Source: Setaria digitata
Lineage: Eukaryota > Nematoda > Chromadorea > Rhabditida > Setariidae
Direction: 5' to 3'
Length of the DNA stretch: 64,000 nucleotides
NCBI GenBank assembly: GCA_003640385.1
Contig: RCAB01000052.1
Span: 156,133-220,132, forward strand
Every line of letters starts with the position of its first letter. Position 1 is the stretch's first letter. Both the position numbers and the translations under genes were made by a program. The notes beneath the pieces are model-generated. The model was not told the origin of the DNA. It searched no databases and saw only the letters and a list, made by a program, of their open reading frames with translations. Shown piece after piece: positions 13,029-25,013 of this stretch.

Positions 13029-16000
13029 ATGGAACAGTTCGAATCAATTCTTCTCAAACCATCCAATTTATCTTTAGCAACTGGTTCCAGTGAGCCACTG
13101 ACATGGATTACTCGACTTCAAAATAAAGAAGTATTTGTTGACAAAAAAGTACCAGTTGAATAAGTACCAACCTATGTTTAGAGGAGAATTTAAGATTAGT
13201 TTGAGGACATATTCCAAGATAATTGTGTGAAATCTGGGAAGTTCAGGGTATTTATTTCATAAAAGTACTGACTAATTTATTCATATCATTAGTCAAAATT
13301 TAAGATAAATAATTGCTTATTGACTTATATACGATGCATGTATTTGTGGGCTTTTTAGCATCCTAATTTGGAATTAATAAAATGTTTAACAGTTTCCTTT
13401 TTCTCATTTCAAGTGATAATTATTCACTGTAAAAATTCATTAATTGGATTAAGGATTGCATTTTTCGCCTGCAAATTATTGTTCCTTTCAGTTTTATTTA
13501 AAGTGCTTATGGTCAAACTGTTTTATGGTGTACGATACATTGAATGAACTTCTGCAACATTTACAATCTCATATCGGACATTTAACAGGTTGACTTTTGT
13601 AATTTCTTTTTCAATCTTGATTTCTTTGCAAGTATTTCAATTCATAAAAAAAAAAAAGGAAGAATTCTCATTCTGATATTTTATTTTATGCAGTAACAGC
13701 GTTTTTCCCTTTCTTTTTTTCCAGTTCGAGATCAGAATAAAGATAGTGTCATTTTATGTCCGATCAGTGGATGCAGTAAAGTCCTCGCTACAGACCATCA
13801 TCTGTATCGTCATCTGTACATGCACAACTATCATATTCGACGACAGTGGACTGGTTTAAACGTTATTTTTAATCGTGATGATGTTGCGAACATTCCACAG
13901 TATGTTTACCTTTCTCTTCCTTTCTTTTTTTTTTCCCCGGGGAACCTGGGAATTTCGTACGGTGTGTACATATTGTAATAGTACATGTGCAAAAAAGTGT
14001 TAGTTGGATGAGATGACTGGATCTCTAAGTTATTTGTCTAACTAAAGGCAATGAAAAAAAAATGACTTGATATATATTCAGTGTTCAGTTACTTTATGAG
14101 TACATTACGTCAAGGTCAAAATATGCTGAAATGTTAGTATTTATAAAATAGTGAATGCTGAATTATTATTTGACCCAGATTGTGATAAGTAAAGTAAGTA
14201 GTTGTGAAATGATTTTTATTTGATGAATTTATCGCGTCATGAGTTTCATGCGCACATATACATATAGTAAGGAGTAATTACTGGAAAGATCGAAAAATAT
14301 GCCAAATACGATTGTTTAAAGTTCATATTCATAAAAGCAATAATTGTAGTTGCCGTTTTCGTACATCCATGGAACTCATATATGATGGTTCGGCGATGGC
14401 GTGTGGTTGGGCTGATTGTAATGTAAGTGTAGTTTATGGTGTTAGTAAGTTACTCCTGATGAGTCAAGTTTTGATGAATTTTTTTTTTTTTTGTTTCCTT
14501 CAGACTCTTTGGGACGACATCGATTTGTACTGTAATCATGTCGATGATCATATCGATGCACTTGGTGTTATGGATCGTGATCAACGATATCAGCTAAATT
14601 GCAATTGGCAAGGTAATTAATTTTCTTGATGAAATCCTATTGCTTCTTTTCGAATTAATACATGTAAAATTTGGAAACTAAGAGGTTAGCCTTTTCCTCT
14701 TGGCAGACCTTCACTCATTCAGTGATTTGCGAAGTCAGCATGTTGAAAAATGTTTTTGTCTTACTCATGCATGATTGTGAAAAATAATTTACAGTTATTG
14801 CTTTGTGGTACGACAAGCAGATTGTTTAACTCTGGCTTTTTAAAGGTTGTAAAATGCATTTCAAAAATAAGGCCAATCTTCGGGTACACTGTCGACATCA
14901 TTCAGGTGATAAGACTGCTGCTTGTCCATACTGCGGTGTTTTCTTTGCCAACAACTCAAAATTGATTGATCATATGCTACGTAAAAATCAAATAGGTTAT
15001 TCTTTTTCATCATTTGCTGAATAAAAATAAAAATTAAAAAAATTTATTATTACGGTCGCACGATTTCATCTTTTCCAAATCATATATTTCTCCCGCATAG
15101 TTATTTCATAAAATATTAATATAACTTTTATATCTTGCTGCATGATAAGCGCAGTTGTATTATTAGTTAATGTAATAAGAATAAAGAAGTTAGACACAGT
15201 TTAGCAACAGTATTTTCCTACTAAACTGAAATTTGATATAAATTCTTTTTTTGAAAAGTGTTTGAGATTTTTTAAAGAATTTGAAAAATTAGTTATGTGC
15301 AGTATTTTATAACGAAGGAGTATACTTTTTTTACATATTGAAGGAACGGGATCTCCAGAAAACGGGGAAGGTCGAACCATATATTCATGCCATTTATGTC
15401 AAAAACAATTTGGTACTCAACGTTTATTACGTGAACATTGTCGTCGTCATGTTATGAATCATAAGTGTAAATATTGTACGGTAACCGTTGATAGTCCATC
15501 TGCACTAAAAAGACATGTTGCGGCTGTCCACGCTAAATGTCGACTTTACACTTGTTGTTATTGTGGACACAGGTAATGAAATTGTGATTTGTAGATAATT
15601 TAAGGTTTAATGCATGAGTTTAAGAACAGGTATTGGTTGGTAATTAATCACTAATGTAGGCACTGATAGGTGCAGAAAGCATTCATGCGACAAAGTACGG
15701 AAATCAGTAGCAAGTGCTAGTATCTTCGCATTTATATAATTCATCAAAAAGTAATTGGTACTGTTCATAGATAGGAAAAGGGATCATCTACAAAAGGTAT
15801 TTTGATTTTTTCTTTAGAAAGTTCCAATATTTTTCAGTTTGTAAATCACGTGATCTGCATGCTAAAACTTTTGAGAAGATATACTGGTAAGATGGATTCA
15901 AAATGCTCATTTCATTTTAGAGCGAGAGCTTTTAACTTGCATCTGTCAAATTTTGTATTTAATTAGTTTTTAGTTTTTCTCAGAAAGCAGATGTCGACCG

Positions 16001-16786
16001 ACACATGGTTGTTCATTCTAACGAACTTGCGCATAAGTGCGAGCATTGCGGTGAACAGTTTCGTTGGAAAAAACAATTAACAGCGCATATTCGGAAGCAT
16101 GATGAAGTACATCATATAATTCATATTCATTTCGAGTTCATTTTTTTGAATTGTCAAGTTATTTTAAAGTTTTTTTTTTTTTCTTAAATGAGAAACATCC
16201 AGATAATATTACTCGTTTAGCAAAAAGCAGAAATGAATAATATGTTTTGGTCATGTAAACCACTTTTTTTTATTTTCATATTTATCTGATATCTTATTTT
16301 TATCTTATTTATCTGATAAAGGCAATCCTTGGCCATACATTATTACATCCATCGAAGTCGATATCAGCATCTCCGTAGGTCTGTATCATTATTTAAGTAA
16401 TGGAAGTAACTGCCTGTTGAACAGAATCCTCTCATTTTAATAGTACCTAACTTAATCACGTTTCTTTTTGACTTATACATAAATGCGGACTTCTGCGAAC
16501 CTTGCGCTACTTTTTGGGACCAGTTAAACTTAGTTTGAAATTTCAGGTTTATATGCCATACACCCACTTGTGTCATTTGTGTGATGCAAAGTATGCTAAC
16601 GGTTTTGGTTTGAGCCGACATTTAATCCGAAAACACAAATGTTCGATACCACGTGGATTTACACGATTTCAGTATAAGAAGTGCAAAGATGGTTATGCTC
16701 GACTACAAACGAAACGTTGTTTAAGCAGAAATTTGGCTATAGATTTGGGCTGCTATGTCGGTGAAGCCAAAGAAAACAACACATAA
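13029..16786 (+). CDS. HINFP: Histone H4 transcription factor (HINFP/MiZF), C2H2 zinc fingers
   Basis: In animals HINFP binds histone H4 promoters at the G1/S transition. Exons: 13029-13130 (or 13148), 13492-13588, 13725-13899, 14350-14422, 14504-14612, 14846-14995, 15344-15572, 15974-16106, 16547-16786. This gives about 435 residues with all phases agreeing. About nine C2H2-type fingers are visible, the first at C39/C44/H57/H61 and the second at C78/C83/H96/H100. The order matches HINFP: CNWQGC...KANLRVH, then HSGDKTxxCPYCG...FANNSKLIDH with the second histidine missing as in the vertebrate protein, then further fingers. A C-terminal tail follows with TRFQYK...DGYARLQ, the signature after the last finger in HINFP. 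The only open choice is the first donor: 13130 and 13148 are both phase 0. An AATAAA at 16919 lies 133 bp past the stop. Confidence 0.92.
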
Positions 16787-18212
16787 TTTTTAGACTCGAT
16801 TAGGTTACTGTTTAAAAGACTTGTTTTTATAGCAGTTTCAGTATTACATAAGTGATTTCAATTCTTTGCTCAATTTTTTATTCCAGGGATTCATTCCATG
16901 ATTTCGTAATATGATGAAAATAAAGCCTTGAAAATAATGAACATGGTTAAGAAATATGTGTCAGTGGAAAGGAGGAGTACGATATAGCTTTGGTTTTCAT
17001 TGTTAAGAGCATTTTGTAAAGAAAACTGTTCCTTTTTTCTCTTTACCTTCTTGTGTAAGTTCAAAGGGAAAACTTTGTTTTCTCTGTTGAGATTTTCAAA
17101 AAAGGAAAAAGAAAAGTTCTAATTTAGTGAAATTTGGGAAATTCAGTAAATGATGCATTTAACGCTATTGATATCATGTCTTTCTATGCTTTATTCTTCA
17201 CAATTCGGAAAGGATTTTTAAGTAAACATTTATAAATATGGAACATGGATGAATTTGATTAGTTTGTTTAGAGTAAAGATCGTTGCAGGGATGGATGTGT
17301 GATGCGATTTTGAAGGAAGGAAGTTGCATTTTAATTTGATTTTTAAATTAAGTTAAGTGTAGAATTCAAGCAGTTCGGAGTCTGTTATTCGTATTGAAAT
17401 TGCGACATTTCTTCATTACTCATTTTTAGTGTTTGTAGCATATAATAGTTACTGGACTGTTTCCTACTCTTGTCGACATTCGTCATCTCCTCACTTTCAT
17501 TTTTATGTTTAGATGCCACATGACCGAAATCACCGACTTAAATGAAGGAATTTGAAGCCAGTGAATCGAAAGAATGCTTAATATCTGGTATTGTTAGTTC
17601 ACTCTGCAGAGACGAATATGTCCGCATGGACATGGTGACGTAAGATCCGACTCCCTAAGATTTACAATATTGACTTAAGGAATTCATCGGGCTTTTTAGA
17701 ATTCAAATATCATATCTTCAGCATGCCTATTTTAAACAGAGTTCTCACGTAAAGTTAATGTCAGTTATCCCGAAGAACAGGGTCATGAGTGCATAATCAA
17801 GTAATTATTTATCTGCCATCAGAATTGCATTGTAGTTTTCATAAAACGGATTTCTAACCTCATAATATTGTTAGATAACGAAAACAAAAGGATCTCTCAT
17901 TTCATTTTTCCCAGAAAGTTATTAATAAAATCATGTTGCTAGTTTTTTTTTTTGAAAGGAGCTAAAAAGGGGATTTTTTTTCACTACAATGCTTATAATT
18001 CATGTTGTAAATTATATAAATGGAACATTATTGCTTTTCCTTGATTGTATTATATAAAAAGAAAAAATAAAATGTTGGCATTATCATTAACGATAAAGCG
18101 ATCTAGCAGGTTTATAACTTGTTACCTGTACGCAGCATTTGTGAAAGTGTTTAATGAATGAGTTTTTTTTTTCTTTCCTTTTTTTAAGTCTGAAATTTTC
18201 AAAATTTGAGTC
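16787..18212 (+). other. Spacer between HINFP and RRM-Tudor genes
   Basis: About 1.4 kb with the 3' end of the HINFP gene (AATAAA at 16919) and the 5' side of the next gene. A poly-T-rich 3' splice site (ctttttttaag, near 18187) precedes the downstream ATG at 18213 by about 25 bases and may accept a spliced leader. Nothing else is recognisable. Confidence 0.5.
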
Positions 18213-21022
18213 ATGCAATTTCACGGAGAACGTTTGACAATGGCGGGTGATCGTGTGAAATTGAAATCGTCTGATTTTTCCTTACCATACATGGGTTCAT
18301 TGGATGACCGGACTCTTTATGTTCAAAATATACCGGAAACGTGGGACAAGGTGTGTTATTATATATTTCTTGCTTTTTATATTCCGTTGTTGATTCTTCA
18401 TCACGTCTCCTCTTTTTTTAAAGTTTTTTTTTTTTAAGGTGCAAGCAGTTATTTTTCTTTTTAGTGGAAGTTATTTCATATATTTCGACGATTTGGACGA
18501 ATTGACAACATCAGAATTTTGAAACGTCAGGAGAAATGTTCATTAACATGCGCGTATGTTCTAATTTAAGTTTATAATGGAATAAATTTCACTTTAATGA
18601 CGTTTCATTAACTGGTTTCCAATTGTTAATTAATAAAATTGTCACTTTTTTATTGGTTTGTTTGTATGATGCTATTTGCTTAAGATTTGTTTATATGATG
18701 ACAATTGCTGATGCGAATGCGGTTATCACTGCAACAGCTCACGATGACGGTAAAATAAAGTTAGCAGAGCTATCGAAACCGCTCAAGGCATGTTTTTGAT
18801 TTGGTAAAATATGGGAGAAGAAGAGAATAAGGAATTAAAATTAAGAGTTTAAATGAAATGACTTTCATATGCTGATTTCAGATCCAATTTGTGAGAGAAA
18901 GAAATAGTGGAAGTCCGAAAGCAGAATTTCTTTTGGCTGTTGAAAAGGAAACGGAAAGAATGAAAAGGTTGGTTTCCATAGAGTAATAGTAAATATTGGC
19001 CGTGATAAAATCATTTCATCTAGGTAGTAGTGGTCGGTGAAATTAGTTAAATTGACTCCTAAATTGTAATCTAGCCGGTCTCTTGAAACTTAAAAATAGA
19101 GGGTAAAAAAGAGATGCAATCAAAATTAATAAAAATTCTTAGAACTTGCCAAAATTTCAGTTATTTTTCCATTGATAAACTGGAACCGAGTTTAGTAGGA
19201 GGAAATATTCGTAAACCGATAATCTACAATGAACGTCTTCATCGCCACATGTATCTGCCGTGGGGAGAGCAAGTGCAGGTCTTCTTTATTTTTTGCATTC
19301 ATATCTTTTGCTGAAAAGTTTTAAAAAAATAATTTCTGTTAATGAATTTTCTGATGGGGGCTGTAGAAGAAAAGTAAAAAGAAAATTTAAAGTATTGGAA
19401 TTAGATGCTCTTTGGATTCAATTTTCCTTGTCTTAAATTAGAAAAAATCTAGTTTTAAAAGTTCGTGAGAATTATTGCTTTTTAGACCGAACTTATTAAG
19501 CCGATCTCCGAATCTATGCAGTGGCCAATGATATTTTACGTACTGGCAAAAACTCATGTCTGCGAGACGGAGAATTTTTTAATCAGTAACGAAGATCTTG
19601 ACGGTCATATTGTTGCTCATTTTAAACGTGCAGCCCAAGTGAAGCATGTCGTGGTAAAATTTTTCAGTCAGATTTTTTAACTATCAGTAGATTTATCAAT
19701 ATACTCCCATATGAGTTTGCAATGAACTTGCACTCATCATTAACATTGTTCAACTACAATTACACATAATTTTCATGATTATTATCTTCAGTTTCAGCCA
19801 TTATTTCTTATTTTCACAGTACGAAAGTAGATTCTGTATTCCATCTCTGACTGTTCAGGTTTCTTGAAAATTGACGAACTGTAACATGGATTAAATTTTC
19901 GGGACATAACAGAAATTTCCAAAAATCTGTTATTGATAATAGGTCTATTTTGCAGAAGGATGAGCTTCTGGTTGCAGCACCAAAGGGTCCATACCAATTG
20001 CCACTTCGATGTCGCGTACTTGAAGAATTAGACAACGAAAAAGTTCGTATCTACGCACTGGACGTAGGGCAGACACTAGTGGTACAAATGAGCGAATTGA
20101 AAGTGATCAGCGAATATTTAGCATCTGTACCAGCTAGAGTAAGTTAATCGCAAAAGTCTCGAATGAATTCATCCATGCCATGTTTCTTTAAAGTTTTAAC
20201 TAGAACAAGTATTAAGAATTTTAGCTGTAGCAATTTTAGCAGAGAATCTATTTACAGTTTCTTTAAAATTGGTCATGCTGCTGCAACCTTATCCTCTTGT
20301 ATTTTTGTTTCGTCAAGACTTATTTTGTTACTGCTCATTTCTATTCACTAAATTAAAAGATGGATTAATGTAGCTAATGTGAAATTACGATAGTAGAAAT
20401 TACGCTCATCTTACTTGTACAGATATGTAGATTTAGAGGAGTCAACCTCTGAAACATTTGAAAAAAAATTTATTCAGGCTGTCCCATGTGTGCTGTACGG
20501 TATTACTAAGCCAACGGCAGCATTTGGACAAGTTGCTTCTCGTCTTTTGGAAAATATTAAGCAATTGGTAATACTGGTTGTGAGCTTCAAAGGTGCTATT
20601 GCTCTCGTTAGAGCATTTGAATTAAATGGTAATGTTTTCAAAAACTAACGAAAAATGCAGAATTTTGAATGTAAAATAAAAGTCTCTTTTCTCACACGTA
20701 TATGTGAAGTTGTTTAGCAAACTTAAATTTCTTTGTTCTTTTTAAGGATCGCTTATACGTGAAGTTGCATCAATCCTCACTAATGAAGGTGTTTGTGAAT
20801 ATAAACCCCCAAATAAGCGACGAGTTTATTCCCGGGAAACAGTCTTGTCACTGAGGAAACAACAAGTGAATGCTTGTGTTATTATACTTTACATTATTTA
20901 TACTAGAAGCTACATTCATCTTTATCATGTTTGCACTCCAAATAATTCGATTTTTTTTTTTTCAGCGAAAATTGCAAATTCTAAATCGTGAAGTTGGAGA
21001 AGCCATTTTGGTGAATCCTTAA
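18213..21022 (+). CDS. RRM plus Tudor domain protein
   Basis: Probable RNA-binding protein of about 420 residues. Exons: 18213-18350, 18465-18553, 18685-18787, 18882-18967, 19161-19278, 19486-19653, 19956-20138, about 20423-20628, 20747-20865, 20966-21022. An RRM spans about residues 32-115, with RNP2 (LYVQNI, 35-40) and RNP1 (CAFVYMMT, 75-82). A Tudor fold follows: RCRVLEELDNEKVRIYALDVG at about 252-272 shows the strand pattern and D-x-G turn. Vertebrate TDRD10 has the same domain order; many Tudor proteins bind dimethyl-arginine and act in germline small-RNA pathways, which is inference here. The intron after 18787 needs a GC donor (AAG|GCATGT). The best sites at 20139 and 20422 are out of frame; shifting to 20142 and 20431 restores it. 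A second ATG at codon 10 could also be the start. I do not know the nematode orthologue. Confidence 0.82.
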
Positions 21023-21691
21023 ATGGATGCGAGGACAATGGCTCAAAAGATAAGGATTCAACATGGAATTTCATGCTAGCTTTTTTGTTGCTTCGCCGTT
21101 TGTCAATTTTACCTACCCTGCTGGAATAATTTGATGACAAATAGATGTGAACATTTAGTAATAGTATATCAAGTAACAGTATATGCACATTTAAGAGATT
21201 TTATTAGTATGCAAATATCACTTGGATAATTTATAAATAGTTCCATAGGATTTCCTTCCATAAATATCAGTCAGGTTCGTAGCGCATGTAGATATTACTA
21301 ATCCTTAAATTATGTTGAATACATCTTTTTCAAGTCTTGCGATGTAAGCATCTTTTCACTGTAGGGTAGGTATATTTCTTTACAATTACTTTCATACTTT
21401 CATTTATTGCTTCATTCAATCGCCTTAATTTGATAGCAGACGGGATAATTTTTCTTCCATGTTCATAACCACTTTTATATTTACAGTGGCCTACATTCCA
21501 TATGTTTTTCTTTTTTTTTTTTCAAATCTGTTATAATATTTTTTGGTTTATTTATGCTGTTTGAAATTTATCAGGTTCACTGTTTTAAGTTTTTCATGAT
21601 CTGTTTTAGACAGTTTTTTACCTCTTTAATTTTTCCATTCTGCTTTTTTTGTTTTTCTTTTAATTTTTCTTTCTTTTCTTATAACCTGTTT

Positions 21692-21963
<272 letters not shown>

Positions 21964-22085
21964 GATTGTTGCAGATTCTGCAGTGGTATTTTTAAAAAGG
22001 AATTGTTTACTTTTTCAAGTTTTCAGTTAATGGTCTGTTTTTGAAAAATTTTTTCTTGGCCTCAAAATCATTCTTTCAATAAAAA

Positions 22086-22860
22086 ATGATGCAATACATG
22101 TTCATTGGAATAGAACGCAATTCGTTCCCAGTTAGGAAAGTTTTTTTCTTTTACTATTTCTCTGTAATCATGGTAAATTGTCCCCTAACTTCTTGTTGTT
22201 CAATCTTTCTTTACTTAGGAGATATTCCGTTAAGTATGTTGATACTTGTCATGATGAGAAGTCGTCATATGTTTGCTCAAAAACTTCTTGACAACAACAG
22301 CTTAAGTCCTCCAGTGGAACGTGAAGTGTCACCTTCGTTTCACATCATTTCCAGTCACATTTAAGTAATCTGATACCTTCTTCTACCAACTCCTACAATT
22401 TCTGTACCTAAGGTTAACATTTTCTCTTTTTTTTCTCCTTCGAACTCTGAACTAGCCATGTCTTGGTCACGGTCTTCTTATTACTCTAAGCTAGCCATGT
22501 TTTCGTCACAAATTTAGGCGAGCCTAAGGAGATGGGTTAGATTGGTGGCATAACTGACCTTATAATATTTACGTTTGTTTTACTTAGAAAAACACGCATC
22601 ACCACTCCGACGACAATGCATCGCTATGAACAATTGTTAGATTTTCGGCTTAAATGGTGTGTCAATCTTGGGGTCAACAATTTTTACGAGATTAACTTGC
22701 TTGTCTCCCGCAACAGACGTGAACAGTCTAAATAACATTATCATCCAATTTGAAGTTAAGCTCAGAATCTTATTTGATATGAAGGAACCAGACAGAGCCA
22801 TTCCAGATCCAATAATTGCTTTTAATTCCGAAGAAAAAACTTTATCAGTTTAAAATTTAG
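22086..22860. other. Unassigned open frames on both strands
   Basis: A less AT-rich patch. Plus strand: a frame ending at 22364, whose part after a 3' splice-like site (tttacttag, near 22218) has mixed protein-like composition, and another after a second such site (gttttacttag, near 22587) running to 22735. Minus strand: 22849-22637 is open for 71 codons. No family is recognisable, the phases do not join simply, and strand cannot be decided. It may be a small gene, a pseudogene or chance. Confidence 0.2.
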
Positions 22861-25013
22861 TATGATAGCCTGACAAAATTTTCAAACCATCACACTAGCT
22901 TAAAGCGGATATCACTGACAATCATTTCAATAGGTTAAAATGATATAATAACTTGACAAGTGATACTTTCGATAAATCTTTGAGCTCTTTTCTAGCAAAG
23001 CATTAAAGTGTCAAAGGTGAAGAGACAATAAAAAGAAAATTATCAACGGAGGCAACAATCATTAATGGCAAATTAATTTCCATGGAAGTAATAATCACCT
23101 GCTCAAAAATCTTAATGATAATTTTTGTGATAAACCATGACCAAAAGTTAGGAAAAAATGAAACAATTAAAAAGTTGATAAAATGATTGAAAGAGAGAAT
23201 GATGCTGTCAATGAGTCCGTAAAGTCTTTTCAAGTCATCGGGTCTTCGATGCCATTTCCGTAATATTATGATCTTGTTAATTTTGCTAAGAATAACTAAT
23301 TAATGACCTAAAAAGGAAAAACATTTTATTATTCAAAAATAATTTTGCAAAATAAAATGATAATAGTGAATAAGTTTAAAAAATATCATGGCGATAGAAT
23401 TCATTGATAAATCAATTGATCAATAGATTAATATGAATAGACAGACTGGCTGATCGATCGATTAATTGATTGATTGACTAGATGATGACGATGATGACAA
23501 TTCTTGCTACTTGCTTTGACAGTACTTCAGGTCTTTTTTCCTTTTTCCTCTTCTTTTTTTTTTTTTTTTTTTGAGTAGGCTCAAGAAGCTGCTTGTTGGG
23601 TTCTTCTACTTCAACATTTTCCACCGTCCTGATGCTGTTGCTGTTGTTGTTGGAGTCTGTTTTCGGGATCGACGGCAAAAAGGATGTGAAAAGTATTCGC
23701 CACAAGTGTCATTTATGAAAAGTCTCGAGATGGGCAATTCAGGTTCAACTTCAAGCTTCAAGTACATCCCTCACCTCCTCTTCTATCAGTCTTTAGACAT
23801 CATATATATATATATATATTGTCTGTACCATTTTATGGGTTTCAGTCTGTTTCACGATACTTCCCGTCTTCGCCGGTTTTGTTTGCTTGGCTAATTAAAT
23901 TTACAGCAATATTTTTTTTCTTTTTTTTAAAAATTTTTTTCCGTTTTTTCCTATATTTTATTCTATTCTTCTTCTTCCTCACTTTTTATTTGTATTAGTT
24001 CAATTTTATTATTTGATTTTTCCATAATTAGACGATATATTAAATATTGCTATTTTTGTAATTTTTAGATTTTAATTAAATATTAGATTAAGTAATTTTG
24101 TAATTCCTTATTGATAAAAGTTTGAAATAATATATATATGTATGACTGAAATTATATGGTTCAGCGATTGAAGTAATAGCATTTGTGTGTTTATTTATAA
24201 ATATGAAAAGTTAATGGAAGAATTTTAGGTATACATGTATGAGCAAACAAATTTTCTAAATGATATCGGTAACATATCACCATCATCATCATCATCATCA
24301 TTATCCATTACCGTATTTAACTAGTTAAACAAATATGATTTTGAATGTGGTACGGTAGAGATGAAATGGGTATTTGCTTGTTTAAATAGAACTTCTCAAT
24401 GGAAATTTCCCTTCCTTCTCTTCCTTATTATAAACTTTTTGGCATCGAAATTTCTCAAAACATTTATCAATTGAAAAATTTGGTAAATTTATGAGCAATT
24501 AAAGTGTATCAATCAATTATGAAAATAAAATTCTGTACAATATTTTGAATTTCAAGATTTTATACTACTTGAAATAACATTTGAAACTATAATTATTTAT
24601 AACTTCTTAAAACATCTTTTAAATATTTCCATTAATAATAATAACATGTTGAGAAGGTCAATTCTCGGAAAAAAAAAAAGAAGGAATAAATTGAAAAGCA
24701 ATAAATTTAGTTGCATTTATTTATTTGCTTTTTTTATTTTTCATTTCTAATTCATTTTCGCTATATTCAATTAGTTATTTATTGAATATTTCAAAATCAT
24801 TAGTATATAATAATTTGTTTGTTTATTCTAGTTTTGCATTACTAATTTACTCCCTAATTAGGGAATAGTTCAGAAATATTTTTTTTTTCCAAAAAAAAAA
24901 AAAATAAAAAATAATGATTAAACAATACAAATTATTTATGAGGACTGAAAGTATTGATAATTTGATGTCTTTCATTTTTTTTTTTTTTTTTTTTTCTTTT
25001 TTCTTTAGCATTT

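Noticed and set aside
23478..23894. Frames on both strands around a CAG/CTG-type repeat
   Set aside because: Both depend on simple repeats (CAACAG-like, poly-A, TA) and neither shows consistent splice borders or a known family.
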